A stretch of 64,000 nt of DNA from UKL13-3 sp044353855 (lineage in GTDB: Bacteria; Bacteroidota; Bacteroidia; UKL13-3): contig JBILBF010000001.1 in NCBI GenBank assembly GCA_044353855.1, positions 372,001 through 436,000 of the forward strand, written 5' to 3'. The notes below the pieces were generated by a model. It did not search any database, was not told where the DNA came from, and worked only from the letters and a program-made list of their open reading frames with translations. This document shows, in pieces, positions 25,616 through 34,044 of the stretch. The position numbers and the translations under genes are program-made. Each line of letters starts with the position of its first letter. The first letter of the stretch is position 1.

Positions 25616-25987
25616 ATGAAAAACGCAAACGAAATATTAAGCGAAGAGATAATTAAGCTACAAGCTAAACGAGCGCAGGATTTATTGTTGTTGAAAGACC
25701 AATGGCATGTGTTTTACGAGGATTTTAAGCCCGCTGGCGCAATAAAAAAACGGCTATTAGACCGTATTTTGTACTCAAAGGGTTTAAACAACGCTATTGG
25801 CATAGGAGCAGGTATGATGTCTAAAAAAATATGGGTTGGTGATTCTAAAAGTCCAGTGAAAAGATTGATCGGAACACTCCTTCAAGTTGCAATATCTAGT
25901 TATATAGCAAAACATTCTGATAAAATTAAAACAGTTGGCAAAAACATGTTTGATTCTATAAGCAAAAGAACAAACACAACCGAATAA
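25616..25987 (+). CDS. Hypothetical protein, third gene of the YtxH module
   Basis: A 123-residue protein I do not recognise at family level. The N-terminal half is charged and helical (ILSEEIIKLQAKRAQDLLLLKDQWHVFYEDFKPAG). The middle has a glycine-rich hydrophobic stretch (NNAIGIGAGMMSKKIWVG), and the C-terminal half has LLQVAISSYIAKHSDKIKT. Translation is probably coupled to the holin-like gene, 1 nt upstream. A peripheral membrane partner of the other two proteins is a reasonable guess. Confidence 0.6.
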   Translation: MKNANEILSEEIIKLQAKRAQDLLLLKDQWHVFYEDFKPAGAIKKRLLDRILYSKGLNNAIGIGAGMMSKKIWVGDSKSPVKRLIGTLLQVAISSYIAKHSDKIKTVGKNMFDSISKRTNTTE

Positions 25988-26089
25988 AACAAACACCGAC
26001 CATGAGAACGACTATTGAACAAGGAAAAAACACCCTAATTATACCTGGGCCTTCTAGTGTTTTTAGACAAATAATTGAAACAATAAATA

Positions 26090-26782
26090 TTATTTTTTAG
26101 TTGTTTTTTCAACAGGCTTTTTCTTATTCTTAAAAAAGCCTCTCAACAAAACACTTTGTTGAGCCGCGTCCATGTTTTGCTTGAACCCTTTGCTTCCATC
26201 TTTGACATTCATAATTGTTCTGTCTAAGTTTTCGGCAAAAAGGGTATCCATAAACAACTTTCCGATAGTACCATTTCCTGCTCGGATATTTTCGGTAATT
26301 GATGCTAAATCGCTCATGATTAAGGATGCATTATCAGTTGTTGTTTTAAGTTTAACTAACAGTTCATCCATATTCATTGGATTGTTAGCGGTAATCGTAT
26401 CTTGATCTTCTATTTCAGCTTTTCCTGCTGAGCCTGCCGATAAAATCATGATTTTGTTTCCCATTAAACCATCAGAACCAATAGAGGCTGTTGCATCTTT
26501 TTTAATAAATTTTTGTGTTGTTGCATCCACAACCATATCCACTCTTACAGTTGTGTCGGTAACAATTTCAATAGCATCAATCGCTCCCACATTAATTCCC
26601 GCAAAACGAATATTGTTTCCAACCTGGAGCCCGTTTACATTTTTAAACAGTGCACTTACCCTAAACGTGCTGCTAAAGAGTTTTTTGGTTTCGCCTATAA
26701 AGTAAATGCCTAAGACGAGCAAGCCCATCCCAATAAAAACAAATACGCCTAACTTTAGTTGATTAATCGATTCTTTTTTCAT
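26090..26782 (-). CDS. MlaD-family (MCE) substrate-binding protein
   Basis: A 230-residue protein anchored by one N-terminal membrane helix (LKLGVFVFIGMGLLVLGIYFIG) with a single MCE domain at about 38-115 (FKNVNGLQVGNNIRFAGINVG, MGNKIMILSAG) and a helical C-terminus. MCE proteins bind lipid in the periplasm for an ABC permease. It is the third gene of an MlaE-MlaF-MlaD order. Phospholipid transport across the envelope is inferred from family; the direction of transport is not known. Confidence 0.9.
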   Translation of the reverse strand: MKKESINQLKLGVFVFIGMGLLVLGIYFIGETKKLFSSTFRVSALFKNVNGLQVGNNIRFAGINVGAIDAIEIVTDTTVRVDMVVDATTQKFIKKDATASIGSDGLMGNKIMILSAGSAGKAEIEDQDTITANNPMNMDELLVKLKTTTDNASLIMSDLASITENIRAGNGTIGKLFMDTLFAENLDRTIMNVKDGSKGFKQNMDAAQQSVLLRGFFKNKKKPVEKTTKK

Positions 26783-26851
26783 TTTTTTCTTGTTGTTTAA
26801 GCTATTTTATAATGTGTTGTTAGCAATAGCTATTTAGAGAGGAATACTTTT

Positions 26852-27625
26852 TTATTGAAAAAAAGCCCTCACGTCTTTGTCTTCCGACTTTTCTAACTCT
26901 TCAAAAGTTCCTTCCGCACCAACTTTCCCCTCTTTTAACACCAGTATTCTGTTGGCAGTAAGTTTAGAACAGGCCATATCGTGGGCTATGATAATGGATG
27001 TGGTTTTGTATTCACTTTGTATTTTTAAAATTAAATTGCTAATCTCCCTTGAAGTAATAGGGTCGAGACCGGTAGTGGGTTCGTCATAAAGCATTACTTC
27101 TGGTTTTAAAATAATGGTGCGAGCAAGCCCTAATCTTTTTCTCATTCCTCCCGAAAGCTCAGCAGGCATTTTGTTAATGGTTTCCTCAAGTCCTACGCTG
27201 TCAAGAACCTCTTCAATCAGCCTCTTTTCTTCTTCTTCTGATAGTTCTTTTATATCTCTCAGCGGAAACAGTAAGTTTTCTCTTACTGTCATGGAATCAT
27301 ATAACGCCCCACTTTGAAACAAAAAGCCGACTTTTTTGCGAAGCGCGTTTAGTTCTTCGCGACTTAACGATTCAATGTTTTTGCCCAGCATAAACAACGA
27401 ACCTTCTTCGGGCATTATTAAACCTACAAGGCACTTTATTAAAACAGACTTTCCGCTTCCCGATTTTCCTAAAACAACTAGGTTTTCCCCTTTGAATATT
27501 TTTAAATTGAGGTCATTTAAAACCGTATTTTGGCCAAACGACTTTTTTAAATGCTGAATTTGAATTACTACATTATTTGTTTGTTTAGCGGCTGCTTCGA
27601 TTTCCTTTGGCGTTGTTTTGTTCAT
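26852..27625 (-). CDS. ABC transporter ATP-binding protein, MlaF-like
   Basis: A 257-residue ATPase with Walker A GKSGSGKSVL, Q-loop LFQSGALYDS, signature LSGGMRKRLGLAR, Walker B EVMLYDEPTTGLDP and the H-loop IIAHDMA. The SGAL(Y/F)DSMTV Q-loop is characteristic of MlaF/Ttg2A proteins. The upstream permease stop and this start are 3 nt apart. It powers the MlaE permease. Confidence 0.93.
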   Translation of the reverse strand: MNKTTPKEIEAAAKQTNNVVIQIQHLKKSFGQNTVLNDLNLKIFKGENLVVLGKSGSGKSVLIKCLVGLIMPEEGSLFMLGKNIESLSREELNALRKKVGFLFQSGALYDSMTVRENLLFPLRDIKELSEEEEKRLIEEVLDSVGLEETINKMPAELSGGMRKRLGLARTIILKPEVMLYDEPTTGLDPITSREISNLILKIQSEYKTTSIIIAHDMACSKLTANRILVLKEGKVGAEGTFEELEKSEDKDVRAFFQ

Positions 27626-27628
27626 GTA

Positions 27629-28474
27629 TTAAGAAATAAACAAGCGTGTGATTTGCACTGATAATATGTCTATTACAAAAACCATTAATGAAGCCGCTAC
27701 GACTGAAGAATTTGCAGCTTCACCTACGCCCTCTGTTCCTTTATTTGAGTAATAGCCTTTATTACAAGCTATAAGCCCAATAGCCAGCCCAAAGAAAACG
27801 GTTTTTGACAAAGAAGGAATAATATCCGTAAATTGAATTTGAGCAAGCGCCTGAGAAAAGTATAAACGGAAGGTAACATCTCCGTTAATGTTTACTCCCG
27901 CAAATGAGCCCAGCATTGAAATAACGTCATTTAAAACGGCAAGAACAGGAAGCATACAGGTAGTTGCAAGCACTCGCGTAACGATGATGTATTTGAAGGG
28001 GTTGGCGCCAGAAACTTCCATGGCGTCTATTTGTTCTGTTACTTTCATAGACGCCACCTCAGCCCCAATACCCGAACCAACCTTACCCGCACAAATTAAA
28101 GCAGTAATTACAGGGCCAATTTCACGCACAATTGAAACCGAAATCATAGCAGGCAGCCAAGACTCTGCTCCAAACTCTGCTAAAGTAGGCCGAGTTTGAA
28201 TAGTAAGGACCAGCCCCATAATAAACCCCGTTATACCAACTAGTGGAAGTGATTTGTAGCCGATCAAATAACACTGCTTTAAGAATTCATTAAACCCAAA
28301 AGGGGGCTTTGTGGCCTCCTTTAAAAAAGCCAGTGTAAAAAGGGAAAAACGAGAGATTGAAATTAAAAATTCTTTGAAAAAAGCATGCCGATTTTCTACA
28401 GCAATATGCACAGAAGAAGACTCTGTTTTAGACTTATCTAGCGGGGTTGTTATGTTTGTTAACGTGTCTTTCAT
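27629..28474 (-). CDS. MlaE-family ABC permease
   Basis: A permease of about 281 residues with five to six membrane segments and the MlaE core (EFLKQCYLIGYKSLPLVGITGF, then RPTLAEFGAESWLPAMISVSIVREIGPVITALICAGKVGSGIGAE). The EIGP and GxGxxAE motifs form the coupling region for the ATPase. The start at 28474 (MKDTLTN) is preferred to 28507, which adds an unrelated 11 residues. It is the first gene of the lipid transporter operon, and a 60-nt gap separates it from the hydrolase gene upstream. Confidence 0.9.
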   Translation of the reverse strand: MKDTLTNITTPLDKSKTESSSVHIAVENRHAFFKEFLISISRFSLFTLAFLKEATKPPFGFNEFLKQCYLIGYKSLPLVGITGFIMGLVLTIQTRPTLAEFGAESWLPAMISVSIVREIGPVITALICAGKVGSGIGAEVASMKVTEQIDAMEVSGANPFKYIIVTRVLATTCMLPVLAVLNDVISMLGSFAGVNINGDVTFRLYFSQALAQIQFTDIIPSLSKTVFFGLAIGLIACNKGYYSNKGTEGVGEAANSSVVAASLMVFVIDILSVQITRLFIS

Positions 28475-28567
28475 ATAATAATAAGCATTTAAGAAGCAAG
28501 CATACAAAAGCCTACAATCAATAGGGGTTGTGTTTATTTTATAAAAACACTAAAACAGACTATCGTT

Positions 28568-29431
28568 TTAAGCCAAGATCTTATTGGAAATAACGGGCTC
28601 GGGCAACCGGCTTCTAAAGGCCATTAAAAAGGAATGAAGCGTTGTATTGAATTCGTCTGGACGCTCTAGGTTTGATACATGACCGGCACTTTCAATTATA
28701 TGAAGGGTGGAGGATAAGATGTTCTTATGCATAGTTATGGACCCTTCTAATGGAGTTACAACATCTTGTCGACCGCAAATAATTAATGTTGGCACAGTTA
28801 TTTTATTTATCATTGAGCACGTTTCGGTTCGCTCAGCAAGCGCTGTTAAACCTGCACAAATAATGCGTTGCGAGTTTGCAAAAACAATATTGTTAAGATT
28901 TTTAACGAGTTCCTTTTTTGTTGTTAACGTGTTTTCGTGAAACACGCTTTTAATAAACCCCTCATTAAAACGGGTAACCCCTTCGATTTGTATTTGTTCA
29001 ATTGTTTTATATCGACTTTCTTTCACTTTTGTAGTGTCGGCAAGACATTGTGTGTCGCATAACACCAAAGCAGCAAACCGCGCAGGAAACCGCGCGATGG
29101 AATTTAATGCTATAAACCCTCCCATTGACAAGCCACAAACAATGGCAGTTGAGATTTTTAATACATCCATAAATGCAATTAAATCGTTGCTAAAAAGCTC
29201 AATGCTGAGTTGCGAGCCTTCGTCTTCAGATTTTCCAAACCCACGAATGTCTAATGCTATAACCCAGTTCGACAATTTCAGAAACTCGAGTTGAAGTTGC
29301 CACATTGTTTTATCGAATGGAAAACCATGGAGGAAAATGATGGGAACGACACCCCTTCCAATATCGTCATATGAAAGATCGACTCCGTTTGCTTTTATTG
29401 TTAAGTCATAGCCGGTTTTTAAAGTTGTCAT
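28568..29431 (-). CDS. Alpha/beta hydrolase (3-oxoadipate enol-lactonase-like)
   Basis: A hydrolase of about 287 residues. The oxyanion segment is IIFLHGFPFDKTMW, the nucleophile elbow GLSMGG (Ser about 109), the acid in CGRQDVVTP and the His in SAGHVSNLERP. This order matches the carboxyl-lactonase and esterase branch. No beta-ketoadipate genes are nearby, so the substrate is open. The short N-terminus at 29431 (MTTLKTGYD) is preferred. It is on the same strand as, and directly upstream of, the mla-like genes, but a functional link is not evident. Confidence 0.85.
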   Translation of the reverse strand: MTTLKTGYDLTIKANGVDLSYDDIGRGVVPIIFLHGFPFDKTMWQLQLEFLKLSNWVIALDIRGFGKSEDEGSQLSIELFSNDLIAFMDVLKISTAIVCGLSMGGFIALNSIARFPARFAALVLCDTQCLADTTKVKESRYKTIEQIQIEGVTRFNEGFIKSVFHENTLTTKKELVKNLNNIVFANSQRIICAGLTALAERTETCSMINKITVPTLIICGRQDVVTPLEGSITMHKNILSSTLHIIESAGHVSNLERPDEFNTTLHSFLMAFRSRLPEPVISNKILA

Positions 29432-29667
29432 AAAAAGCATTGATTAATTAAAAAGAATGTTGAACTAAAGCGTAAAAGTACTTTTTCAATCAGCCAACAC
29501 CTTATACAATTAGTGCCATGTGTTACACAATTTAGGGCTTAATGATAAGAATAAAGAGGTCTCTTCAAAATGGGAACAAACCACCAGGGCAACTATGTAA
29601 TTTAAATAAAGAAAGGTGTAAGAAAGGTGGAATAATAATAAGCGTGTTTTGTTTCCAAAAAAAGGCT

Positions 29668-30303
29668 ATGAAAAAGGGAATAATAGTATTAATAGTTGGC
29701 GCTTTATTATTGAGCGAAATCGCATGCATTGGACCAAGTAAAAATGCAGAAAACGAAGTTAAAGACCTTCGTCACTATATAGATTCAGTTGAACAGAATC
29801 GACATAATTATTACCAAGATGAAACCTATTGGAGTTCAGTCGAAAAACACTATTTAACCGAACAAGAAAACATAGAAAGAAAGGCGGCAGACCTTACAAC
29901 ACAAACAAGAACAGACTATGAAAAACTAAAAGCCGATTATGTGGCTCTCAAGGTTAAATACACAGAAGAAAGGACAAAGATAAACGCCCGTATTGAGCTT
30001 CGCAATTCACTTTACGGAGAGATAAAAATAAACGATGATATCAGTTTCATGTTTATGACAGCAAAAAACGTGGTTGGTATTTATCAAACTTTTGTACAAA
30101 CGGTTGATAATAATAAAGAAGAGTATTCAAGAGAAGAATGGGATGAAATACAGGCCCTTTATGATACAATGAACGCCCGCAAAGACGAAATAGAGAAGGA
30201 AATAACGGCTAAAGACAAGAAAAAAATAACGGGCCCAAAAATTAAGTTTATAGCCATTAAAGCTTTAAACAGGCCCGTGAGTAAAGCAAAAAAGCAGCTA
30301 TAA
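29668..30303 (+). CDS. Exported coiled-coil protein, hypothetical
   Basis: A protein of about 211 residues. The N-terminus GIIVLIVGALLLSEIAC looks like a signal, possibly a lipoprotein signal with Cys at about 19, although the residue at -3 is unusual. The rest is strongly charged and helical, with heptad-like stretches (RHYIDSVEQNRHNYYQD, KLKADYVALKVKYTEERTK, NARKDEIEKEITAKDKK) and a basic C-terminus. I do not recognise a family. An in-frame ATG at 29542 adds 42 residues that look non-coding, so 29668 is used. Confidence 0.65.
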   Translation: MKKGIIVLIVGALLLSEIACIGPSKNAENEVKDLRHYIDSVEQNRHNYYQDETYWSSVEKHYLTEQENIERKAADLTTQTRTDYEKLKADYVALKVKYTEERTKINARIELRNSLYGEIKINDDISFMFMTAKNVVGIYQTFVQTVDNNKEEYSREEWDEIQALYDTMNARKDEIEKEITAKDKKKITGPKIKFIAIKALNRPVSKAKKQL

Positions 30304-30655
30304 AACAGGGAAGGTAAAAATAGCATAGTAACGAATCATATTCAACGGATGGCTGACAAAGAATTGTGTCTCAAAAAAGAGTTAAGCGCCAGTGTATATA
30401 AGGGGTGTTTAAAAGGAAAATAAAACAGGACGGGTAGCATACAATCAAGTCGTTTTTATCTGGCAATAACCAACCGTAATTTGTTAAAAAAAAGATAAGG
30501 GGGGGGGCTGTTCTTTAGCCCATTATTTTCTATCAAAAACGATTTAATGGGCCCCTTCATTAAACGATTAACCTGTTCTTGTTCAACCTTCGTACAAAAA
30601 GAAAAACCGTCAACATATCATAATAAACGGTACTTTTGCAGCCGAAATTAAGATT
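30304..30655. other. Intergenic region with a G9 tract, 352 nt
   Basis: No gene was found. A run of nine G (30499-30507) stands out in this AT-rich sequence. The TACTTTTG promoter element for the pseudouridine synthase lies at 30631-30638. A tract of this kind can change length by slippage, but it is 124 nt upstream of the promoter, so an effect on expression is uncertain. Confidence 0.6.
30631..30638 (+). promoter_or_regulatory. TAnnTTTG -7 element, pseudouridine synthase gene
   Basis: TACTTTTG is a perfect TAnnTTTG match, 17 nt before the ATG at 30656. Confidence 0.5.
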
Positions 30656-32359
30656 ATGTATAAAAGAGAATCAAGCAGTAACGATAGAAAAGGAGGGTCA
30701 AAACCTTTTGTAAAAACAACGGCTGCGAAAAAAACAGGAAGCTCAAGTCCAAGGAGCGGTAAATCATTTGACAAGCCTGCGGGCAAAGGTTTTGGAGACA
30801 AAAAACCTTATGGTAAATCAACAAGAGGGCAAGACAAAAAATTTGACGAAGCACCACGCAATAAGCGATCTTTTGGAGAAGACAGACTAGCGGGAAAAAG
30901 CTTTTCGGGGAGAAAACCCGAATCAGACAGACCAAGATTCGGAGAAAGCGATGCATCAAAATCATACGACAGAGAAACGCGTAAGCCTCGTTCAACGGGA
31001 TCAGACAGAAATGAAGAAAGAAGCTATTCCGGCAGAAAGCCAACAGGAACCCGCACCAATTTTAGAGACAAAAACGAGTCAAAACCGTTTGAAAGAGGCG
31101 CGCGCAAAACAGGGCCATTTGCAGACAAAACAGAAGGCAGGAGTTTTTCTGATAGAAAACCAAGTAGCACACGAAGCAATTTTAGAGACAAAAAAGAGGC
31201 AACATCGTTTGATAGAGAGCCCCGTAAAACAAGATCGTTTAACGATAAAACAGAAAGCAGCAGTTTTTCTGACAGAAAATCAAGCAGCACGCGCAGCAAT
31301 TTCAGAGACAAAAAAGAGCCAATACCATTTGAAAGAGAGCCCCGCAAAACAAGATCATTTGGCGATGAGAAGGCTAATAGCGAAGGCAAAAACCCGCGAG
31401 CAACCAACCCTTATAATCGCTCACCAAGAAAATCGGCAACAACATCAGAACAAGCGCCACGCTCGTTTTCAGACAGGAAAAACAGCAAGAAGGAGGGTGT
31501 TGAAGGAGGAGGTAAGTCGTTTTCAACTTCCGCATATGGAAAAGACGATAAGTTAAAATCAAGAAGCGGGAGAGGGCCTCGAAAAAGCGATCTTATTGCT
31601 GAAAAGAAAAAAGCACAAAAAGACGATAAGCCTCAAATGGGAAATATTAGGCTTAATCGTTTCATTGCCAATGCAGGTATTTGTTCAAGAAGAGAGGCAG
31701 ATGCTCTTATTACTGCAGGATTGGTAACGGTTAACGGGGAATCCATCGTAGAAATGGGCTATCAAGTGAAACCAACAGATGACGTTAGGTATAACGGAGA
31801 AAGACTAAGCAGAGAAAAAAAGGTATATGTTCTTTTAAATAAACCTAAAGACGCTATTACCACTTCCGAAGACCCAGAGGGAAGAAGAACTGTAATGCAA
31901 CTTTTTGGAAACGAATTAGGGGAAAGGATTTACCCTGTAGGCAGATTGGATAGAAATACAACAGGGGTATTGTTGTTTACCAATGATGGAGACTTGGCTC
32001 AACGGTTGATGCACCCTAGTTATGAAATGAAAAAAGTGTATAAAGCAACGCTTAACAAAACATTTAAAGGGGAAGACATGTGGCAACTTACAAATGGAGT
32101 AGACCTTGAAGACGGCTTCATAAAGCCAGATGCAATTGCTTATCCAGATGCAAAGGATAAAACGGAAGTAGGAATTGAAATTCATAGCGGCAAAAACCAC
32201 ATAATTCACCGCATGTTTGAGCATTTAGGGTATAAAGTAGATAAGTTGGATAGAGCACTATATGCAGGATTAACAAAAGGAAAACTAAAACGAGGAGAAT
32301 GGAGAGAGCTAACCGAGAAAGAAATAAACACGATTAAAAGAATGGTGAAACTTTCCTGA
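30656..32359 (+). CDS. RsuA/RluB-type rRNA pseudouridine synthase with long repetitive N-terminus
   Basis: A 567-residue protein. Residues about 1-320 are a low-complexity basic extension rich in Arg, Lys, Ser, Asp and Phe, containing four copies of a 40-residue unit (see the repeat entry). The C-terminal 240 residues hold an S4 RNA-binding domain (RLNRFIANAGICSRREAD) and a RsuA catalytic domain with the key motif GRLDRNTTGVLLFTNDGDLA, where Asp is the catalytic residue, plus YVLLNKPKDAITT. The target rRNA base cannot be set from sequence. Extended basic tails occur in Bacteroidota relatives, but the repeats here are notable. Confidence 0.93.
   Translation: MYKRESSSNDRKGGSKPFVKTTAAKKTGSSSPRSGKSFDKPAGKGFGDKKPYGKSTRGQDKKFDEAPRNKRSFGEDRLAGKSFSGRKPESDRPRFGESDASKSYDRETRKPRSTGSDRNEERSYSGRKPTGTRTNFRDKNESKPFERGARKTGPFADKTEGRSFSDRKPSSTRSNFRDKKEATSFDREPRKTRSFNDKTESSSFSDRKSSSTRSNFRDKKEPIPFEREPRKTRSFGDEKANSEGKNPRATNPYNRSPRKSATTSEQAPRSFSDRKNSKKEGVEGGGKSFSTSAYGKDDKLKSRSGRGPRKSDLIAEKKKAQKDDKPQMGNIRLNRFIANAGICSRREADALITAGLVTVNGESIVEMGYQVKPTDDVRYNGERLSREKKVYVLLNKPKDAITTSEDPEGRRTVMQLFGNELGERIYPVGRLDRNTTGVLLFTNDGDLAQRLMHPSYEMKKVYKATLNKTFKGEDMWQLTNGVDLEDGFIKPDAIAYPDAKDKTEVGIEIHSGKNHIIHRMFEHLGYKVDKLDRALYAGLTKGKLKRGEWRELTEKEINTIKRMVKLS
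30902..31380 (+). repeat. Tandem repeat, four 120-bp units in the pseudouridine synthase gene
   Basis: The coding sequence repeats with period 120 bp (40 residues), each unit opening SFS(D/G)RK, passing through NFRDK and ending RKTRSF plus acidic residues. The segment GCAAT then TT(T/C)AGAGACAAAA recurs at exactly 120-bp intervals (31176, 31296), with a slightly divergent copy at 31056. The first unit (about 30902-31020) is the most degenerate and 41 residues long. Units 3 and 4 are the closest in sequence, so expansion is recent or homogenised. Confidence 0.85.
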
Positions 32360-32389
32360 AGGAGCGTTAGCGATTTATATAGAAAAAAG

Positions 32390-32397
32390 TAACTTTG
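32390..32397 (+). promoter_or_regulatory. TAnnTTTG -7 element, tatA-gatA
   Basis: TAACTTTG is a perfect match, 19 nt before the tatA ATG. Confidence 0.5.
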
Positions 32398-32416
32398 TAC
32401 CTTAATAAAAAATAAT

Positions 32417-32614
32417 ATGTTTGGACTAGGCGGATCAGAAATGATAGTAATTTTAATCGTTGTATTGTTATTGTTTGGTGGAAGAAAAATCCCAGAACTA
32501 ATGCGTGGATTAGGAAACGGCATTCGAGAGTTTAATGATGCCAAGAAAAATGTTAAATCTCAAATAGAGGAAGGCATGAAAGAAAAAGAAACCCCAAAAG
32601 ACGCTGTGAAATAG
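32417..32614 (+). CDS. tatA: Twin-arginine translocase subunit TatA/TatE
   Basis: A 65-residue protein: one N-terminal membrane helix (MIVILIVVLLLFGGRKIPEL) leads into an amphipathic helix (MRGLGNGIREFNDAKKN) and a charged tail. FGGRKIPEL is the conserved TatA hinge. It forms the pore ring that cooperates with TatC, encoded at 60.8-61.7 kb in this window. Its TAG stop overlaps the GTG start of gatA by one base, so the two genes are cotranscribed. Confidence 0.92.
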   Translation: MFGLGGSEMIVILIVVLLLFGGRKIPELMRGLGNGIREFNDAKKNVKSQIEEGMKEKETPKDAVK

Positions 32615-34017
32615 TGGAAAAATACAGTAATCTATACCACATACAGCAAGATATTCAAGAAAACAAGACCACTTTGCGTGGTCTTGTTTTGTATTATTTG
32701 AATAATATTGAAAGCAAAAAGCACCTAAATGCTTTTTTAGAGGTTTTTGCATCAGAAGCCCTTGAACAGGCAGATATTATTCAACAAAAAATAGCTACAA
32801 ATACCGCAGGCAAGTTGGCGGGAATGGTAATCGGAATAAAAGATAACATTTGTTATAAAGGACACGCGGTATCGGCTTCATCAAAAATGCTAGAAAATTA
32901 CGAAGCGATTTATTCGGCAACGGTTATTGAAAAGTTATTGGCAGAAGACGCAATCATAATTGGAAGACTAAATTGTGACGAATTTGCTATGGGAGCGTCA
33001 AACGAAAACTCCGCATTTGGGCCGGTATTAAATGATATAGACAACACCCGTGTGTCGGGAGGGTCATCAGGAGGTTCGGCAGTTGCAGTTCAGGCAAACC
33101 TATGCTTAGCCGCTCTTGGTTCAGACACGGGAGGCAGCATTAGACAGCCGGCTGCTTTTTGTGGTGTTTATGGGCTTAAACCAACTTATGGAAGGGTTTC
33201 TCGGTTTGGATTAATTGCATATGCATCCTCGTTTGATCAGATTGGCCCAATAACACAAAGCATTGAAGATGCAGCAATTATCTTGGAAGTAATAAGTGGA
33301 CAAGACAATAAAGACGCAACAACTTCTCCGGCTAAAGTTGTGCCGTTTAAAGCAGAACAACAAAAACATAAAATAGCATATATAAAAGAAGCCGTTTTTC
33401 ATCATGCAATTGATGAAGAGATAAAAACGCGATTGCTAGAAACCATTAACCAGCTTAAAAAAGACGGCCACCAAGTAGAAGAAGTTAGCTTTTCGTTTTT
33501 AGACGCGTTAGTGCCGGCATATTATGTGATGACTACCGCAGAGGCATCATCTAATCTTTCTCGTTTTTCAGGATTAGTATATGGTCACAGAAGCTCATTG
33601 GCAACCAACTTAGAGACAACGTTTAAAAAATCGAGAACAGAAGGTTTTGGGGCTGAAGTGAAACGAAGAATTATGTTAGGCACGTTTGTGCTTTCGGCAG
33701 GGTTTTATGATGCATATTACAGTAAAGCACAAAAGGTTAGACGAATAGTACAGCAAGAAACAGATCAGATTTTGGCTTCTTATGATTTTATTTTATCTCC
33801 CGTAACACCGTCAACAGCCTTTAAGTTTGGTGAAAAAAACACCAACCCGATTGAAATGTATTTAGCAGATATTTTTACAGTTCATGCAAACATTTCAGGG
33901 CATCCGGCAATTGCTATTCCCAGAGGAAAACACAGTAATGGCATGCCAATTGGAATTCAGTTTTTAGGAAAAAAATTTAGCGAGAACGCGCTGCTAAGCT
34001 TAGCAAGTACAATTTAG
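32614..34017 (+). CDS. gatA: Asp-tRNA(Asn)/Glu-tRNA(Gln) amidotransferase subunit A
   Basis: An amidase-signature enzyme of 467 residues that amidates misacylated tRNA with GatB and GatC. Visible residues are the Lys of GIKDNICYKG, the first Ser of the SGGSSGGSAVAV region and the acyl-Ser within GSDTGGSIRQPAAFCG (Ser-cis-Ser-Lys triad). It starts with GTG, overlapping the tatA stop. The length is normal to slightly short at the C-terminus. gatB and gatC are not in this window. asnS is present in the window too, so the transamidation probably serves Gln-tRNA(Gln). Confidence 0.95.
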   Translation: MEKYSNLYHIQQDIQENKTTLRGLVLYYLNNIESKKHLNAFLEVFASEALEQADIIQQKIATNTAGKLAGMVIGIKDNICYKGHAVSASSKMLENYEAIYSATVIEKLLAEDAIIIGRLNCDEFAMGASNENSAFGPVLNDIDNTRVSGGSSGGSAVAVQANLCLAALGSDTGGSIRQPAAFCGVYGLKPTYGRVSRFGLIAYASSFDQIGPITQSIEDAAIILEVISGQDNKDATTSPAKVVPFKAEQQKHKIAYIKEAVFHHAIDEEIKTRLLETINQLKKDGHQVEEVSFSFLDALVPAYYVMTTAEASSNLSRFSGLVYGHRSSLATNLETTFKKSRTEGFGAEVKRRIMLGTFVLSAGFYDAYYSKAQKVRRIVQQETDQILASYDFILSPVTPSTAFKFGEKNTNPIEMYLADIFTVHANISGHPAIAIPRGKHSNGMPIGIQFLGKKFSENALLSLASTI

Positions 34018-34044
34018 GCATAACCCCTTTTTTAATAAAAAACA

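Noticed and set aside
26001..26099. Short open frame of 32 codons between the YtxH module and mlaD
   Set aside because: No family, no ribosome-binding site, and it runs 10 nt into the end of mlaD on the opposite strand. Probably the 3' untranslated part of the module transcript.
30951..31556. Long open frame overlapping the pseudouridine synthase repeats
   Set aside because: It is a second frame of the repetitive DNA; the repeat period of 120 bp is divisible by three and keeps all frames open. No family resemblance, start context or neighbour supports it.
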